Positions 63,434 to 64,000 of a stretch of DNA of 64,000 nucleotides are shown here, in pieces. The position numbers and the translations under genes were made by a program. Source of the stretch: Anaeramoeba flamelloides (Eukaryota; Metamonada; Anaeramoebidae); contig JANTQA010000032.1 in assembly GCA_027625915.1 (NCBI GenBank), positions 2,294,001 through 2,358,000 on the forward strand, in the 5' to 3' direction. Positions within the stretch are counted from its first letter, which is position 1, and the number at the start of each line of letters is the position of its first letter. The notes beneath the pieces are model-generated. The model worked only from the letters and a program-made list of their open reading frames with translations. It ran no database searches and had not been told where the DNA came from.

Positions 63434-64000
63434 CTTAAAAAAATCTCTTGAATTTTACAATGTCTTGAGACTTTTACAACACCTTTCCCCTTTAATAAAG
63501 GTTTGAAAGTGTTTTTAAGGGTTGTGAACTGTCTTCAAGTGTTTGAAAGTTTTGAAAGACAGAAAACTTCTATCAACGGATTGAATTTGTTTTGTTCAGG
63601 ATGCAAAATTTTTTTCTTATCATTTTATTTTTTAACAAAATATATAATCTCAAACAAATTTTATGATCAAACTAATAATTACCCATTATAACAATATACT
63701 TGAATATATAATAAATGAGTTTTCTTAAAATGGAGTTGTTACTTTCACAATTTTAAATAGTCAAAAAGAATAAAGAATAATTTTCTTTCTTATTGGTGAT
63801 CGATCAAACAATAACCTCTAAGCTTCAATCGTGTTTTCTGTCCAATAAAAAGAAACTCAAAGAAGAAGAAAAGGAAAAAGAAGGCAACAATTGTACAAAA
63901 AATCTTAATAAATGGTGATCATCTAACAAGGATGTTGAAAAAACTTTTGAAAAGTTATCCGACTCCTTTTAGCTTTCTGAGAATATTGAAAATGTACTTT
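63434..64000 (+). repeat. Dispersed repeat family F, copy 2 (cut by window end)
   Basis: Matches 49703-50250 throughout and runs off the window. It contains VVNCLQVFESFERQKT (near 63523) and DVEKTFEKLSDSF (near 63930) in the positions where copy 1 has nearly the same residues; the second segment meets an in-frame stop soon after. Confidence 0.8.

Larger units (their letters stand above)
58740..64000. other. Terminal 5.3-kb stretch: repeats, no recognisable gene
   Basis: Contains repeat E (59305-59715), a TTAA-flanked element (60603-61801), repeat G (62050-62205) and repeat F (63434 to the window end). Short Phe-rich frames at 60111-60317 and 63230-63691 lack any family motif; the latter overlaps repeat F. 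Nothing else was seen. Confidence 0.6.

Overview
The window is an AT-rich, intron-containing nuclear segment of a unicellular eukaryote. Five host genes are recognisable: a neurobeachin-type BEACH protein, an ERGIC-53/VIP36-type L-type lectin cargo receptor, ribosomal protein uS17 (RPS11), an FKBP15/WAFL-type protein, and a single-finger CCCH protein. Proteins are rich in Asn, Lys/Glu and Ser repeats. The base composition, Asn tracts and BEACH/FKBP15 content fit an amoeboid protist (Anaeramoeba-like or similar; the species is my inference and is not proven). All introns I could place are GT-AG, from 157 bp to 4.4 kb, and all five genes end in TAA.

Layout: 1-2034 holds a Tourist/Harbinger-like MITE and no certain exon. 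2035-17129 is the BEACH gene on + (a probable upstream exon at 2035-2511, then exons 5306-13332, 13979-14162 and 15382-17129); its 5' end was not found. 17569-20570 is a composite in which a decayed non-LTR reverse transcriptase (minus strand) lies between nearly identical 194-bp inverted repeats. 21031-32342 is the lectin gene on + (four exons, 463 codons), whose three introns of 3.4, 2.2 and 4.4 kb are full of decayed transposons. 32343-38524 has no gene I can support. 38525-39358 is uS17 on + (three exons, 158 codons). 39527-39877 is a broken coiled-coil reading frame on minus. 45454-49255 is the FKBP15-like gene on + (two exons, 1084 codons). 49256-55441 holds repeats and a Tc1/mariner relic. 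55442-56050 is the CCCH gene on minus, with a His-Asn repeat. About 56644-57960 are the ordered remains of a 14-3-3-like gene. 58303-64000 is repeats only.

The genes do not form an operon or pathway, although three of the products belong to families acting in membrane traffic (BEACH protein, ERGIC-53-like receptor, FKBP15/WAFL). The rest of the window is shaped by mobile DNA: MITEs with 3-bp TTA/TAA duplications, TTAA-flanked elements, TA-flanked Tc1/mariner relics, LINE fragments, and at least six unnamed dispersed repeat families each present two or three times. No tRNA, rRNA, CRISPR array or clear promoter element was recognised. All alignments were made by eye.
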